NCBI RefSeq assembly: GCF_003862485.1
Contig: NZ_RRCM01000001.1
Span: 1,801,110 to 1,865,109, forward strand
Length of the DNA: 64,000 nucleotides
Reading direction: 5' to 3'
Source of the DNA: Lachnoanaerobaculum orale
GTDB taxonomy: Bacteria > Bacillota > Clostridia > Lachnospirales > Lachnospiraceae
The notes beneath the pieces are model-generated. The model was not told the DNA's origin. It saw nothing but the letters and a program-made list of their open reading frames with translations, and searched no databases. A program made the position numbers and the translations under genes. This document shows, piece after piece, positions 56,007 to 64,000 of this stretch; the first letter of the stretch is position 1; every line of letters starts with the position of its first letter.

Positions 56007-56864
56007 TTATCTGAACCTGTCGGGTCTTGATAAATAGAATCTCTTATCGTCTTCCTTCTTATTTAAAGTGGTCACGGTATCTTCAAGAATTGCACTCTTT
56101 ATGACACTGTCAATATTTATGTACTCGCTGTATACAAGGTCAAGTACAAGCAACATAGGAAACTGTGGTGAAATAAGGTTTCCGTTCTCAAGGTATTCAA
56201 GTGATGCGACAACCACCACCTCATCACAAAACTCGTGCAGTGACTGGCTGTCTGCCGATGTAAAGAATATAGTCTTTTTACCTCTGTCATGTGCAGACTT
56301 TAAGAGAAACAGGATATCCTCGGTCTTTCCGCTGATACTGAAAGCCACCACAGTATCGCCGTCTTTTAAAAATACCGACTGCATTCTTATCCTGTCCGAA
56401 TCTGTAAGAGAATCTATATCAAGTCCCACTCTTACAAATCTGCTCTCCATCTCACTTGCGGCATATCCGGAACTGCCCTTTCCCACCGCAATTACCTTTT
56501 TGGAGTTTACAAGCATCCTTACAACTCTTTGTATCTGGTCGTTGTCAAGAATCGAATATGCCTTGTTAAGCAAATCCTGATATGTGTTGAATACATTCTG
56601 AGTAATCATATTTGCATTCGGCTTTTTTACTCTTACACTGTCAAGGAATGCGAATATAAACTCTCTAAATCCTACAAAACCGCATTTCTTTGCAAATCTT
56701 GATATGGACGCCTGTGATACATAGAGTCTCTCAGCTACATTTTGAATATTTATATCCATACTCGGATCACATTGTAAGAAATAATCCGCTATCTTCTTTT
56801 CTGTAGCTGTAAATAGTGTGTATTTTGATTCTATTATAGGAATCACCGATTTTTCGTATATCAT
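56007..56864 (-). CDS. RpiR-family regulator of the nanE/ABC operon
   Basis: 285 residues: an N-terminal RpiR helix-turn-helix (about 1-77, VAERLYVSQASISRFAKKCG) and a C-terminal SIS phosphosugar-binding domain (about 110-245). Last gene of the operon with nanE and the ABC importer. RpiR proteins control sialic acid genes in Firmicutes, so ManNAc-6-P or a related phosphosugar is the likely ligand. A perfect inverted repeat at the nanE promoter is the proposed site. Confidence 0.88.
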   Translation of the reverse strand: MIYEKSVIPIIESKYTLFTATEKKIADYFLQCDPSMDINIQNVAERLYVSQASISRFAKKCGFVGFREFIFAFLDSVRVKKPNANMITQNVFNTYQDLLNKAYSILDNDQIQRVVRMLVNSKKVIAVGKGSSGYAASEMESRFVRVGLDIDSLTDSDRIRMQSVFLKDGDTVVAFSISGKTEDILFLLKSAHDRGKKTIFFTSADSQSLHEFCDEVVVVASLEYLENGNLISPQFPMLLVLDLVYSEYINIDSVIKSAILEDTVTTLNKKEDDKRFYLSRPDRFR

Positions 56865-56885
56865 TTCCCCTCTTTTCTACTATGC

Positions 56886-57770
56886 CTAGCCCTTTACCGC
56901 ACCCAAAGTAATACCCTTTGTAAAATACTTTTGCAGTGCAATGAACACTATAAGTATAGGTGCCGACGCCAGTGTAGCTCCCGCCATTATAAGCCCGAAA
57001 TCTGTCGAGTTTTCTGCTTGTAGTTTAGCAATACCGAGAGAAATTGTCAAATTGGACGTAGAGCTTAACATTATGAGTTGCATAAAATAATCATTCCAGC
57101 TGTTAATAAATGTAAATATTGCCAAAGCTCCGACTCCCGGCTTAACCATCTGGAAAACTATATCCGTAAACGTTCTGAATTCACTTGCACCGTCAATCCT
57201 TGCCGCCTCAAGCATCTCTGTAGGTATACCCTCTGAAAACTGCTTCATAAGGAATACACCGAAAGGCCATCCTACAGTAGGTAAAATAACAGCCCATATA
57301 GTATTGTAAAGTTTTAATGATGACATCTCTCTGATAAGAGGTATCAAGATAACCTGCTTAGGCAAAGCCATAGCACATACTATAAGTGTGAAAAGCAATA
57401 CTCTGCCGTGGAATCTCTTCTTTGCAAGAGCATATCCCGCCATTGCGGCACTGAGGCAGGTCAAAACCATTGCCATGATTGCCATAAATACCGTATTTAA
57501 CATCCATCTGACAGCTGCAGGCGCCTGAGGTCCCTTTATAAAGCCCAGTTCAAAAATCGGTGCCGTCTGTCTTGAAAACAGCTTTTTGAAATTGTCCATT
57601 ACCAGCTCTTTCGGTATCCAATCAGGTACCGGAGAATTTATTGAAACCGGTGTTTTGAATGCACCTGTAACAATCCAGTAAAGCGGAAATACAAAACAAA
57701 TCGCCAGAGCTATCAGCACAATGATTGACACTATATTATAGACTTTTTTTAATGAATGTGAAGTTTTCAT
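56886..57770 (-). CDS. sugar ABC transporter permease, MalG type
   Basis: 294 residues, six spans, carbohydrate uptake family 1. The EAA loop that docks the ATPase is visible as EAARIDGASEFRTF. No ATPase gene is in the operon, so it probably shares a MsmK-type ATPase. It lies 1 nt after... the partner permease gene and forms the channel with it. Confidence 0.92.
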   Translation of the reverse strand: MKTSHSLKKVYNIVSIIVLIALAICFVFPLYWIVTGAFKTPVSINSPVPDWIPKELVMDNFKKLFSRQTAPIFELGFIKGPQAPAAVRWMLNTVFMAIMAMVLTCLSAAMAGYALAKKRFHGRVLLFTLIVCAMALPKQVILIPLIREMSSLKLYNTIWAVILPTVGWPFGVFLMKQFSEGIPTEMLEAARIDGASEFRTFTDIVFQMVKPGVGALAIFTFINSWNDYFMQLIMLSSTSNLTISLGIAKLQAENSTDFGLIMAGATLASAPILIVFIALQKYFTKGITLGAVKG

Positions 57771-57771
57771 A

Positions 57772-58680
57772 TTATTTCTCCTTTGCCAATCTGAACTGAA
57801 CTGCAGACAATACCGCTATGAATATCGCCAAAACAACTCCCATTGCGTTTCCGTATCCGTATCTGAACATCTTAAATGCCATATAGTAAATATAATACAT
57901 TACGGTATCTGTTGAATGATTCGGACCGCCTGATGTCAAGAGCTGTATCAGGGCGAAACATTGGAAACTGTTTATAGTGGTTATTACAAGTATATAAAGT
58001 GTGGTAGGCATTATCTGCGGCCACTTTATCTTCCAGAATAATTGCATCTCATTGGCACCGTCCACTTGGGCAGCCTCTACAAGTGAATTGTCCACATTTC
58101 CAAGTGCGGACACATAAAGAACTATAGGCTGTCCTACAGATGTGGTGAGCAGGATAAGTATTATACAAGCCAGAGCAAATCTCTCATCACCCAGCCAGTT
58201 GATATTTGTCTTTAAGATACCGCTGCTCTTTCCTATATAATTGAAAATGCCGTAGTAGTTATTGTACATCCATTTCCAAACCACAGTAACGGCTACGGAG
58301 CCTGTTACAACCGGAAGATAGAAAATACATCTGAAAACCGAAAGCACCTTATCATTGAGATTGTATATTACGGATGAAACCCAAAGTGAAAATATACAAA
58401 CTACAGGAACTGAAATAATTACTATAACAAAGGTATTCTTAAGTGCTTTTAAAAAGATACCGTCTCTAAATAACTCTATATAATTACCGAATCCGATGAA
58501 AACATCCTTTGCATCCTTTCCCATTGTGGAATCAAAGAAGCTGGTATATACACATATAATCATCGGGATTATTACAAATCCTATAAAGAATACAAGGCTC
58601 GGTAATAAAAACAAATAAGCTGAAGTTGTCTCTCTTCTTACCAATTCCTTTGATCTGGTGGTATAAACACCCTTTGCCAT
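57772..58680 (-). CDS. sugar ABC transporter permease, MalF type
   Basis: 302 residues with six spans and an EAA loop EAAQVDGANEMQLFWKI. The ATG of MAKGVYTT has AGGGG upstream; an in-frame codon 16 positions earlier lies inside the intergenic hairpin and was rejected. Second component of the importer channel. Confidence 0.92.
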   Translation of the reverse strand: MAKGVYTTRSKELVRRETTSAYLFLLPSLVFFIGFVIIPMIICVYTSFFDSTMGKDAKDVFIGFGNYIELFRDGIFLKALKNTFVIVIISVPVVCIFSLWVSSVIYNLNDKVLSVFRCIFYLPVVTGSVAVTVVWKWMYNNYYGIFNYIGKSSGILKTNINWLGDERFALACIILILLTTSVGQPIVLYVSALGNVDNSLVEAAQVDGANEMQLFWKIKWPQIMPTTLYILVITTINSFQCFALIQLLTSGGPNHSTDTVMYYIYYMAFKMFRYGYGNAMGVVLAIFIAVLSAVQFRLAKEK

Positions 58681-58693
58681 GTTTCCCCTTTCT

Positions 58694-58730
58694 AAAAAAT
58701 GTTGCTGAAAGAAAATCTTCAGCAACATTT
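58694..58730 (-). terminator. hairpin between the binding protein and permease genes
   Basis: On the minus strand AAATGTTGCTGAA pairs perfectly with TTCAGCAACATTT (13 bp, 8-nt loop), followed by a run of T. Such partial terminators let the binding protein be made in excess over the permeases. Confidence 0.8.
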
Positions 58731-58770
58731 ATAACACGTTAGATTATCTAACTCTATTTAAGAGCAGTTA

Positions 58771-60114
58771 CTATTGAGCCGCTGCCGCATTTGCATTCTT
58801 TGTAAATGTTGCGACTTCTGTTGCTACATCACCGCCTGTACCGATTCTTTGAAGCATGTTCCACCACTCTGTACGAGCTGTAGTCCATCCCTTTGTTACC
58901 TGATAGTAGTCACCCATTGAAGGCATGAACTTATCTTCAAACAGTTTCATTGTTTCAGCATTGTCTGTTCCGTCATAAACACCTGTTACAGAAGGTCTTA
59001 CCGGGAAAAATCCTGATGCCTTAACACTTTCCTTTACCTCAGACTCGTCATTACATACAAAGTCGATAAATGTCTTTGCAGCCTCAATCTTCTTTTCATC
59101 TCCGTTATTGAAAACTCCGTATCCCCAGATACCGCCGCAAAGCTCTGTAACCTTATCGTCACTCGGGAACAACATAGGTATTATCTCATCACCTGCGTTT
59201 GTAAGTCCTGCAGCACCGTTATCCGTATTTGTCTGCTGTGAAGCATTCCAGCAGAATGACATTGCAAGTGTTCCGTTTCTGAAAAGTGTAATCTCGTCAC
59301 CTCCTGCTATAGAAGGGTCGAAGTTTAAACCTGCCTGATCTACAATTGCCTGTAGCGCTTTTATATTCTCAGGTGAATCTGCTGTATACTTTGTATGATC
59401 CTTATCTGTAAATGTTCCTGAATAAAGGTTGTTTACAAGTGCTCTTGTACCCTGGTCACCACCCTGTGATGCACAGTAGATAGCACCTACATTTTGCTGT
59501 CCTGAATCATATACAGCCTGTACAGCCTTTAAGAAGTCTTCAGTACTCCATGTGTGGCTGTCAAGATCAAGGTATTGAAGTGCATTTGCCTTTTCAAACA
59601 TTGTCTTGTTGATTGCCATACAGTGTGCAACCATGAATGCCGGATACTCATAATATGCTCCTTCAGGACTCACACAAGCCGACTTTACTCTGTCATAGAT
59701 ATCTGAAGCCGCATCTTTTTCAAACATATCCTTCAAGTCTACCATAAGTCCCTTTGCACCCCAGTTGGCTACAAGTCTTTCAGGTCCCTCAAGTACGATA
59801 TCAGGTGCCTGCTTTCCTTCTATAGCAGTATTGATCTGGTCGTCACCGTTTTGATAGTCAAGATACTCAACGGTTACCTTGATTTCAGGATGCTTTTCGT
59901 TGAACTTCTTTACAATACCGTCAACTGTTGCCGCATCTCCCCACTTTCCTACAGGATATGTCCAAAGTGAGATGGCTGTTTCACCGTCTGTCGCCGCCTT
60001 TGTATCCGCTTTTGAATCTGCCGCAGCACTGCTCTGATCCGCTTTTCCTCCTCCACATGCCGCGAGCATTCCTGCCGCTGTAAGTGTCAAACCTGCCAAC
60101 AATAATTTCTTCAT
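58771..60114 (-). CDS. sugar ABC transporter substrate-binding lipoprotein
   Basis: 447 residues, family 1 extracellular solute-binding protein. A lipoprotein signal ends at Cys20 (GMLAAC), followed by a Gly- and Ser-rich linker. Beside nanE and an RpiR regulator, sialic acid or ManNAc is the most likely ligand, but the fold is shared by many sugar importers. Confidence 0.92.
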   Translation of the reverse strand: MKKLLLAGLTLTAAGMLAACGGGKADQSSAAADSKADTKAATDGETAISLWTYPVGKWGDAATVDGIVKKFNEKHPEIKVTVEYLDYQNGDDQINTAIEGKQAPDIVLEGPERLVANWGAKGLMVDLKDMFEKDAASDIYDRVKSACVSPEGAYYEYPAFMVAHCMAINKTMFEKANALQYLDLDSHTWSTEDFLKAVQAVYDSGQQNVGAIYCASQGGDQGTRALVNNLYSGTFTDKDHTKYTADSPENIKALQAIVDQAGLNFDPSIAGGDEITLFRNGTLAMSFCWNASQQTNTDNGAAGLTNAGDEIIPMLFPSDDKVTELCGGIWGYGVFNNGDEKKIEAAKTFIDFVCNDESEVKESVKASGFFPVRPSVTGVYDGTDNAETMKLFEDKFMPSMGDYYQVTKGWTTARTEWWNMLQRIGTGGDVATEVATFTKNANAAAAQ

Positions 60115-60177
60115 ATTCCCTCCTTACGAGTCTCTTCCCAATTTATTTTTTGCGCTTTCCAAAACTACAAATATTTT

Positions 60178-60876
60178 TTACACTTCTACATTCTCTAATG
60201 CTTTTGCAAATTCTTTTGTTATCAGCTGCGGCCTTGTTATAATTGAGCCGACCACCACGCTGTATGCTCCAAGCTCTATTACTCTTTTGCACTTGTCCGG
60301 AGTATTGATATTACCTTCCGCTATAACTTTGTGCTTTACCTTAGCAAGGATATCTCTCAATATTTCAAAATCATTTGCTTCAATCCTTAGTCCCTCACTC
60401 TCCTTTGTATAACCGACCATAGTAGTTCCAATGAAATCAAAACCAATCTCATCTGCAAAAATCGCCTCCGCAACTGTGGAACAATCAGCCATAAACATTT
60501 GATTCGGATACTTCTGCCTAACTTCACCAAAGAAATCTTTCAAGCTCTTTTTCCCCGGGCGTAGCCTCTGTGTCGCATCAAGTGCTATTATATCAACTCC
60601 CACCTCAACCAATGCGTCAACCTCTTTCATTGTAGGTGTGATATACACTTCACTGTCATCATAATCTTTCTTTATGATTCCTATAATCGGCAAATCCACC
60701 TGTTCTTTTATCTCCTTGATATCAACAACGGAATTTGCTCTGATTCCGCTTGCTCCACCCATTTTCGCTGCTAGAGCCATTCTCCCCATAATGAAGTCTG
60801 AATGTAACGGTTCATTTTCCAGTGCCTGGCATGAAACAATCAGTTTCCCTTTTAGGTTTTTGATTCTCTCATTCAT
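60178..60876 (-). CDS. nanE: N-acylglucosamine/mannosamine-6-phosphate 2-epimerase
   Basis: 232 residues, TIM barrel of the NanE family, converting ManNAc-6-P to GlcNAc-6-P in sialic acid catabolism. Family features include [11 protein letters not shown] at the start and AEGNINTPD near the end. GGAGG before MNERIKNL decides the start. First gene of the operon. Neither nanA (lyase) nor nanK (kinase) is in the window. Confidence 0.93.
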   Translation of the reverse strand: MNERIKNLKGKLIVSCQALENEPLHSDFIMGRMALAAKMGGASGIRANSVVDIKEIKEQVDLPIIGIIKKDYDDSEVYITPTMKEVDALVEVGVDIIALDATQRLRPGKKSLKDFFGEVRQKYPNQMFMADCSTVAEAIFADEIGFDFIGTTMVGYTKESEGLRIEANDFEILRDILAKVKHKVIAEGNINTPDKCKRVIELGAYSVVVGSIITRPQLITKEFAKALENVEV

Positions 60877-61102
60877 TTTTACTACCTCCATCTGAAAATA
60901 TATTACCACTTTTGAAAAATAATTTCAATATATCCAAGCTATTCTGATTTTACTTTCATAAACTTACAAAAACACCGTTAAAATCACCATTTTTAGCCTG
61001 CATCATTTATGCATATCTTATATTATATTTGTTATATAATCTTAAGTTATCAAAGATATAACTTGACTGTTTTTGAAAATAACTTTATACAATTAAATCA
61101 TC
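60877..61102. other. promoter region of the nanE operon, no gene
   Basis: AT-rich, no coding frame of note. It holds the promoter and inverted repeat below; the part from about 60950 to 61100 shows nothing I can name. Confidence 0.6.
60900..60928 (-). promoter_or_regulatory. nanE operon promoter with overlapping operator
   Basis: TTGAAA (60923-60928), 17-nt spacer, TAATAT (60900-60905), 24 nt before the start codon. The -35 box is one half of a perfect inverted repeat TTGAAA-N5-TTTCAA (60912-60928), the kind of site bound by RpiR regulators. Confidence 0.65.
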
Positions 61103-61139
61103 CAATAAAAAAGAGATACGAGTCTCCTCATATCTCTTT
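61103..61139 (-). terminator. terminator of the purine permease gene
   Basis: On the minus strand AAGAGATATGA/TCGTATCTCTT form a stem of about 11 bp with one mismatch, followed by a T run. It lies about 35 nt after the stop. Confidence 0.8.
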
Positions 61140-61174
61140 ATCAAAATATTATCAAGGCAGTGAATCAAGGCAAT

Positions 61175-62557
61175 CTATAGTAAGAAATACTTTAGTATAA
61201 ACAATACTGACAGTATATACATAAGAGGTGTGATCTTTTTTGCCTTTCCTGTGCAAAGGTTGATGATAACATATGATACTATACCCATTGAGATTCCTTC
61301 TGAAATGCTGTAAAAGAGCGGCATTGCCACTATGCAGATATAGCAAGGAATAGCTTCAGACATATCACTAAAGTCAATATGTACCACATTTGAGAACATA
61401 TAAAATCCGACAACTATAAGAGCCGGTGCTGTTGCAAATGAAGGTATTGCAAGGAAAATAGGTGATAAAAGCAATGAAAGTGCAAATAAAACCGCTGTTG
61501 TAAATGCTGTAAGTCCTGTTCTTCCGCCTTCCGCAACACCTGATGCAGACTCAACAAATGTGGTAACCGTAGTGGTACCAAGCATTGCACCTGCTGTAGT
61601 AGCTACGGCATCTGCAAGCAGCGCGCCTCTGATATTCGGTAGCTTACCGTCCTTATCAAGCATACCCGCCTTTGTAGACACACCGATTAAAGTACCTATA
61701 GTATCAAACATATCCACAAAAAGGAATGCAAACATTACTACAACAAATTCAAGTGATGCAATCTTGTCAAACTGAAGCTTGAATAAAACCGGTCCTATGC
61801 TCGGAATACTGAGTCCGTTTGAAAAATCAGGCAATACACTGTAAAAACCGAGTGCAGGATTCGGCACATAAAGACCTGAAAGCTGCGCAATAATTCCAAG
61901 TATCCATGTAGCCAGGATTCCTAAGAGGATATTTCCCTTTATCTCCTTTACAACAAGGAATGCTGTTATAAGCACACCTATTATTGCGATAATTACCGTA
62001 ATTCCCGCATCATTGGTTGTGGCAATCGCACCCTCAACACCATGTACCTTATTGTATCCGTCAATAGAAAACAGCTCTACAAGAGTAGCACCGCCGATAA
62101 CAATCTTGGCATTTTGAAGTCCGATAAATGCGATAAAAAGTCCGATACCTACACTGACCGCAGACTTAAGATTCCTCGGTACGGCATTGAAAATAGCTTC
62201 ACGCACACTTGTAACAGAAAGCAAGATGAAGATAATACCCTCTACAAATACCGCTGTAAGTGCAGTCTCCCAAGTATATCCCATACCTAAAACTACAGTG
62301 TATGCAAAATATGCGTTAAGTCCCATACCGGGCGCAAGTGCGAAAGGATAATTTGCAAACAATGCCATAAGCAGTGTACCTACAAATGAAGCTATCGCCG
62401 TTGCGGTAAATACGGCTCCTCTGTCCATACCTGCCGCACTGAGGATGTTGGGATTGACTGCCAGTATATATGCCATTGTCATAAAGGTTGTAATACCGGC
62501 TATTATCTCAGTCTTTACATCCGTTTTGTTTTCTTTCAGCTTAAAAAACTTTTCCAT
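61175..62557 (-). CDS. NCS2-family guanine/hypoxanthine permease
   Basis: 460 residues, about 13 spans, AzgA/PbuG-like subgroup of nucleobase transporters (start KLKENKTDVKTEIIAGITTF, and the ALAPGMGLNAYFAYTVV segment). Imports hypoxanthine, guanine or adenine with protons. An AGGAG site precedes the ATG. It follows adenine deaminase by 99 nt, which makes adenine or hypoxanthine uptake likely. No purine riboswitch was recognised upstream. Confidence 0.9.
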   Translation of the reverse strand: MEKFFKLKENKTDVKTEIIAGITTFMTMAYILAVNPNILSAAGMDRGAVFTATAIASFVGTLLMALFANYPFALAPGMGLNAYFAYTVVLGMGYTWETALTAVFVEGIIFILLSVTSVREAIFNAVPRNLKSAVSVGIGLFIAFIGLQNAKIVIGGATLVELFSIDGYNKVHGVEGAIATTNDAGITVIIAIIGVLITAFLVVKEIKGNILLGILATWILGIIAQLSGLYVPNPALGFYSVLPDFSNGLSIPSIGPVLFKLQFDKIASLEFVVVMFAFLFVDMFDTIGTLIGVSTKAGMLDKDGKLPNIRGALLADAVATTAGAMLGTTTVTTFVESASGVAEGGRTGLTAFTTAVLFALSLLLSPIFLAIPSFATAPALIVVGFYMFSNVVHIDFSDMSEAIPCYICIVAMPLFYSISEGISMGIVSYVIINLCTGKAKKITPLMYILSVLFILKYFLL

Positions 62558-62577
62558 ATATAGTCTCCTTTTTTTTA

Positions 62578-62604
62578 TTATACTCCGGTATTCGGCCCGG
62601 AGTT
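62578..62604 (+). other. hairpin between ade and the permease gene
   Basis: ACTCCGG/CCGGAGT with an 8-nt loop. A T-rich run follows only on the plus strand, where no gene ends. On the minus strand it would be a leader hairpin about 20 nt before the permease start. Confidence 0.45.
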
Positions 62605-62656
62605 TTATTTTTATAAGTCTTTGATTGCCATTTCACTGCCTTTTGATATTTTAAAT

Positions 62657-64000
62657 TTACTCTGCCTCAATATCTATGAATCTGTTCTCAAAAACATCAA
62701 ATACTCCCCTTGCTGTCAGCTTTATTTCAGGAATGACAATCAAAGACATAAAAGTAAGTGACATTACAGGCTCAAGTTGTGTGTTTACACCAAGCTCACT
62801 TACAGCCTTTTCATGTAGACCAAGCAGCTTTTTGGCGACTTCCTCGCCGCTCAAATCACTCATAAGACCTGCTACAGGAAGTGAAAGACTCTCCAAAATC
62901 TTACCGTCCTTTGCCAGAGCAAATCCGCCGCCGTTTTCTTTTATGTTTTCTATAGCCAGGTACATATCGTCATCATTTGTTCCTATACATATAATATTGT
63001 GTGAGTCATGTGCAACCGATGCGGCTATTGCACCGCATTTGATGCCGTAGCCCTTTATTATTCCCAGTCCTACCTTACCTGTATTATGATGTCTCTCTAT
63101 AACGGCACACTTACAGGCATCTATATCCTTATCAAAAACAAAAAGTCCGTCACGTCTTTTTATCCTTATCTTTGATTTCTTTGACAACACTCCGCCTGCA
63201 ATCATCTCTATAGCATAGACATTATCAGATTTAAGCCACATTTGTAGCATTTCTTTTTTGAAATTATTAAGGCAAACGGTATCGGATACTTCGCTGATAT
63301 CATATCTTTTTGTCTCTCTCAAATATTTACCGGCTTTTGCCACCTCTTCACCCAAAATAAATACCGATGACACAGGAAAATCATATAAATCGTCAAATAC
63401 AACAAGGTCGGCTCTTTTTCCCGGAGCAATAATTCCTCTGTCAAAAAGACGGTAGCAGTCGCTTACATTGACTGTAGCCATAGAAAGTGCCATAACAGGC
63501 GAAATTCCCGCTCTTACCAAAGTACGCAGATGATACTCAAGATGACCTTCTTCAAATATTGTCTTAGGCTGTCTGTCATCAGAACATAACAGACATCTTC
63601 TGAAGTTAAACTCGTTAATACAAGGAATCAGTGCCTTAAGATTATGACAGGCCGAACCTTGTCGCAGCTGGACATATATACCGCGGTTCAGCCTGTCTTC
63701 CATCTCTTCAAGCGTAGAACATTCGTGGTCCGTATTTATACCTGCGCAGACATAGGCGTTTAAACTGTTACCCTTAAGATTCGGGCTGTGACCGTCTATA
63801 ATCTTTTTATGACGACCTGCCAGAAGTATCTTATCAAGTGCGGTATCATCTTTTTGTATTACAGCGTTAAAGTCCATGAACTCGCCAAGACCCAAAACAT
63901 CCTCCGATATAATATCAGCTTTCATATCCTCAGCCGATATAACAAAACCTGAATCCTCCAGATTTGTAGCCGGAACACAGGAAGGCATCATATACTTTAT
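62657..64000 (-). CDS. ade: adenine deaminase, 5' end outside the window
   Basis: At least 447 residues of an enzyme usually 570-600 long; the frame stays open to the window edge, so the N-terminus is missing here. It deaminates adenine to hypoxanthine in purine salvage. Amidohydrolase features: DGHSPNL, DHECST with metal ligands, CSDDRQPKT with the catalytic Asp, and a long C-terminal adenine-deaminase domain. With the permease it forms a purine uptake and use unit. Confidence 0.93.
   Translation of the reverse strand: MKYMMPSCVPATNLEDSGFVISAEDMKADIISEDVLGLGEFMDFNAVIQKDDTALDKILLAGRHKKIIDGHSPNLKGNSLNAYVCAGINTDHECSTLEEMEDRLNRGIYVQLRQGSACHNLKALIPCINEFNFRRCLLCSDDRQPKTIFEEGHLEYHLRTLVRAGISPVMALSMATVNVSDCYRLFDRGIIAPGKRADLVVFDDLYDFPVSSVFILGEEVAKAGKYLRETKRYDISEVSDTVCLNNFKKEMLQMWLKSDNVYAIEMIAGGVLSKKSKIRIKRRDGLFVFDKDIDACKCAVIERHHNTGKVGLGIIKGYGIKCGAIAASVAHDSHNIICIGTNDDDMYLAIENIKENGGGFALAKDGKILESLSLPVAGLMSDLSGEEVAKKLLGLHEKAVSELGVNTQLEPVMSLTFMSLIVIPEIKLTARGVFDVFENRFIDIEAE

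Noticed and set aside
55860-56030. Short open frame on the minus strand (contains REKLLEKLHQKYY) between the RpiR gene and rpoD
   Set aside because: The peptide looks protein-like, but there is no start codon with a ribosome site at its beginning, and a near-consensus promoter lies within it. A decayed gene remnant is possible but unsupported.
62558-62656. Purine riboswitch upstream of the permease
   Set aside because: The gap is only 99 nt and lacks the conserved purine aptamer loops and junction.

Overview
The window is one continuous piece of a low-GC Firmicutes chromosome, most like an anaerobic Clostridia of the Lachnospiraceae type (an inference). The grounds are a complete S10-spc-alpha ribosomal operon in clostridial order, zinc-binding S14 and L36, an HPr/RpoD/QueH neighbourhood, [FeFe]-hydrogenase maturation genes, and two amino-acid fermentation clusters. 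Nearly everything is on the minus strand; only a surface protein and a TetR-type regulator (13.8-15.8 kb) are on the plus strand. No phage, IS element, CRISPR array or obvious horizontally acquired island was seen.

Layout. 0.3-8.7 kb: lysine fermentation operon kal-kce-kdd-kamA-kamD-kamE-btuR-nhaC, then a small membrane protein. 9.1-13.6 kb: a second operon with an EamA transporter, the aminomutase reactivase pair KamB/KamC and a PucR-type regulator. 13.8-15.8 kb: exported, possibly sortase-anchored protein and a TetR regulator. 15.8-19.8 kb: TM1266-like regulator and hydE-hydG-hydF behind a leader that looks like a conditional terminator. 20.0-21.3 kb: MATE exporter. 21.4-37.9 kb: ribosomal protein operon with secY, adk, map, infA and rpoA. 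38-40 kb: ECF S component, malic enzyme, tRNA-Leu(CAA). 40.1-48.7 kb: hadAIBC-acdB-etfBA-type reductive Stickland operon with an added transporter. 49-53.1 kb: ispF-cysS-mrnC-rlmB-ldh. 53.2-55.8 kb: HPr, a Crh-like HPr paralogue, queH, rpoD. 56-60.9 kb: nanE, a sugar ABC importer and an RpiR regulator. 61.2-64 kb: purine permease and a 5'-truncated adenine deaminase.

How the genes work together. The kam/kdd/kce/kal enzymes take L-lysine to 3,6-diaminohexanoate, 3,5-diaminohexanoate, 3-keto-5-aminohexanoate, 3-aminobutyryl-CoA and crotonyl-CoA. BtuR would supply adenosylcobalamin to KamDE, and KamBC would replace damaged cofactor. The had-type operon would reduce a 2-hydroxy acid (from Leu, Phe, Trp or similar) to the saturated acid, using Etf and an acyl-CoA dehydrogenase as electron sink. 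The hyd genes build the H-cluster of a hydrogenase encoded elsewhere. Together these suggest an amino-acid-fermenting, H2-cycling anaerobe that can also take up sialic-acid-like sugars and purines.

The observations most worth a second look are three covarying 33-nt hairpin repeats between rpsN and rpsH, the terminator/antiterminator leader in front of the hyd genes, a perfect inverted repeat on the -35 box of the nanE operon, a two-copy direct repeat on the kal promoter, and an HPr paralogue that lacks the phosphocarrier histidine. Promoters and hairpins were found by eye, without folding or searching.
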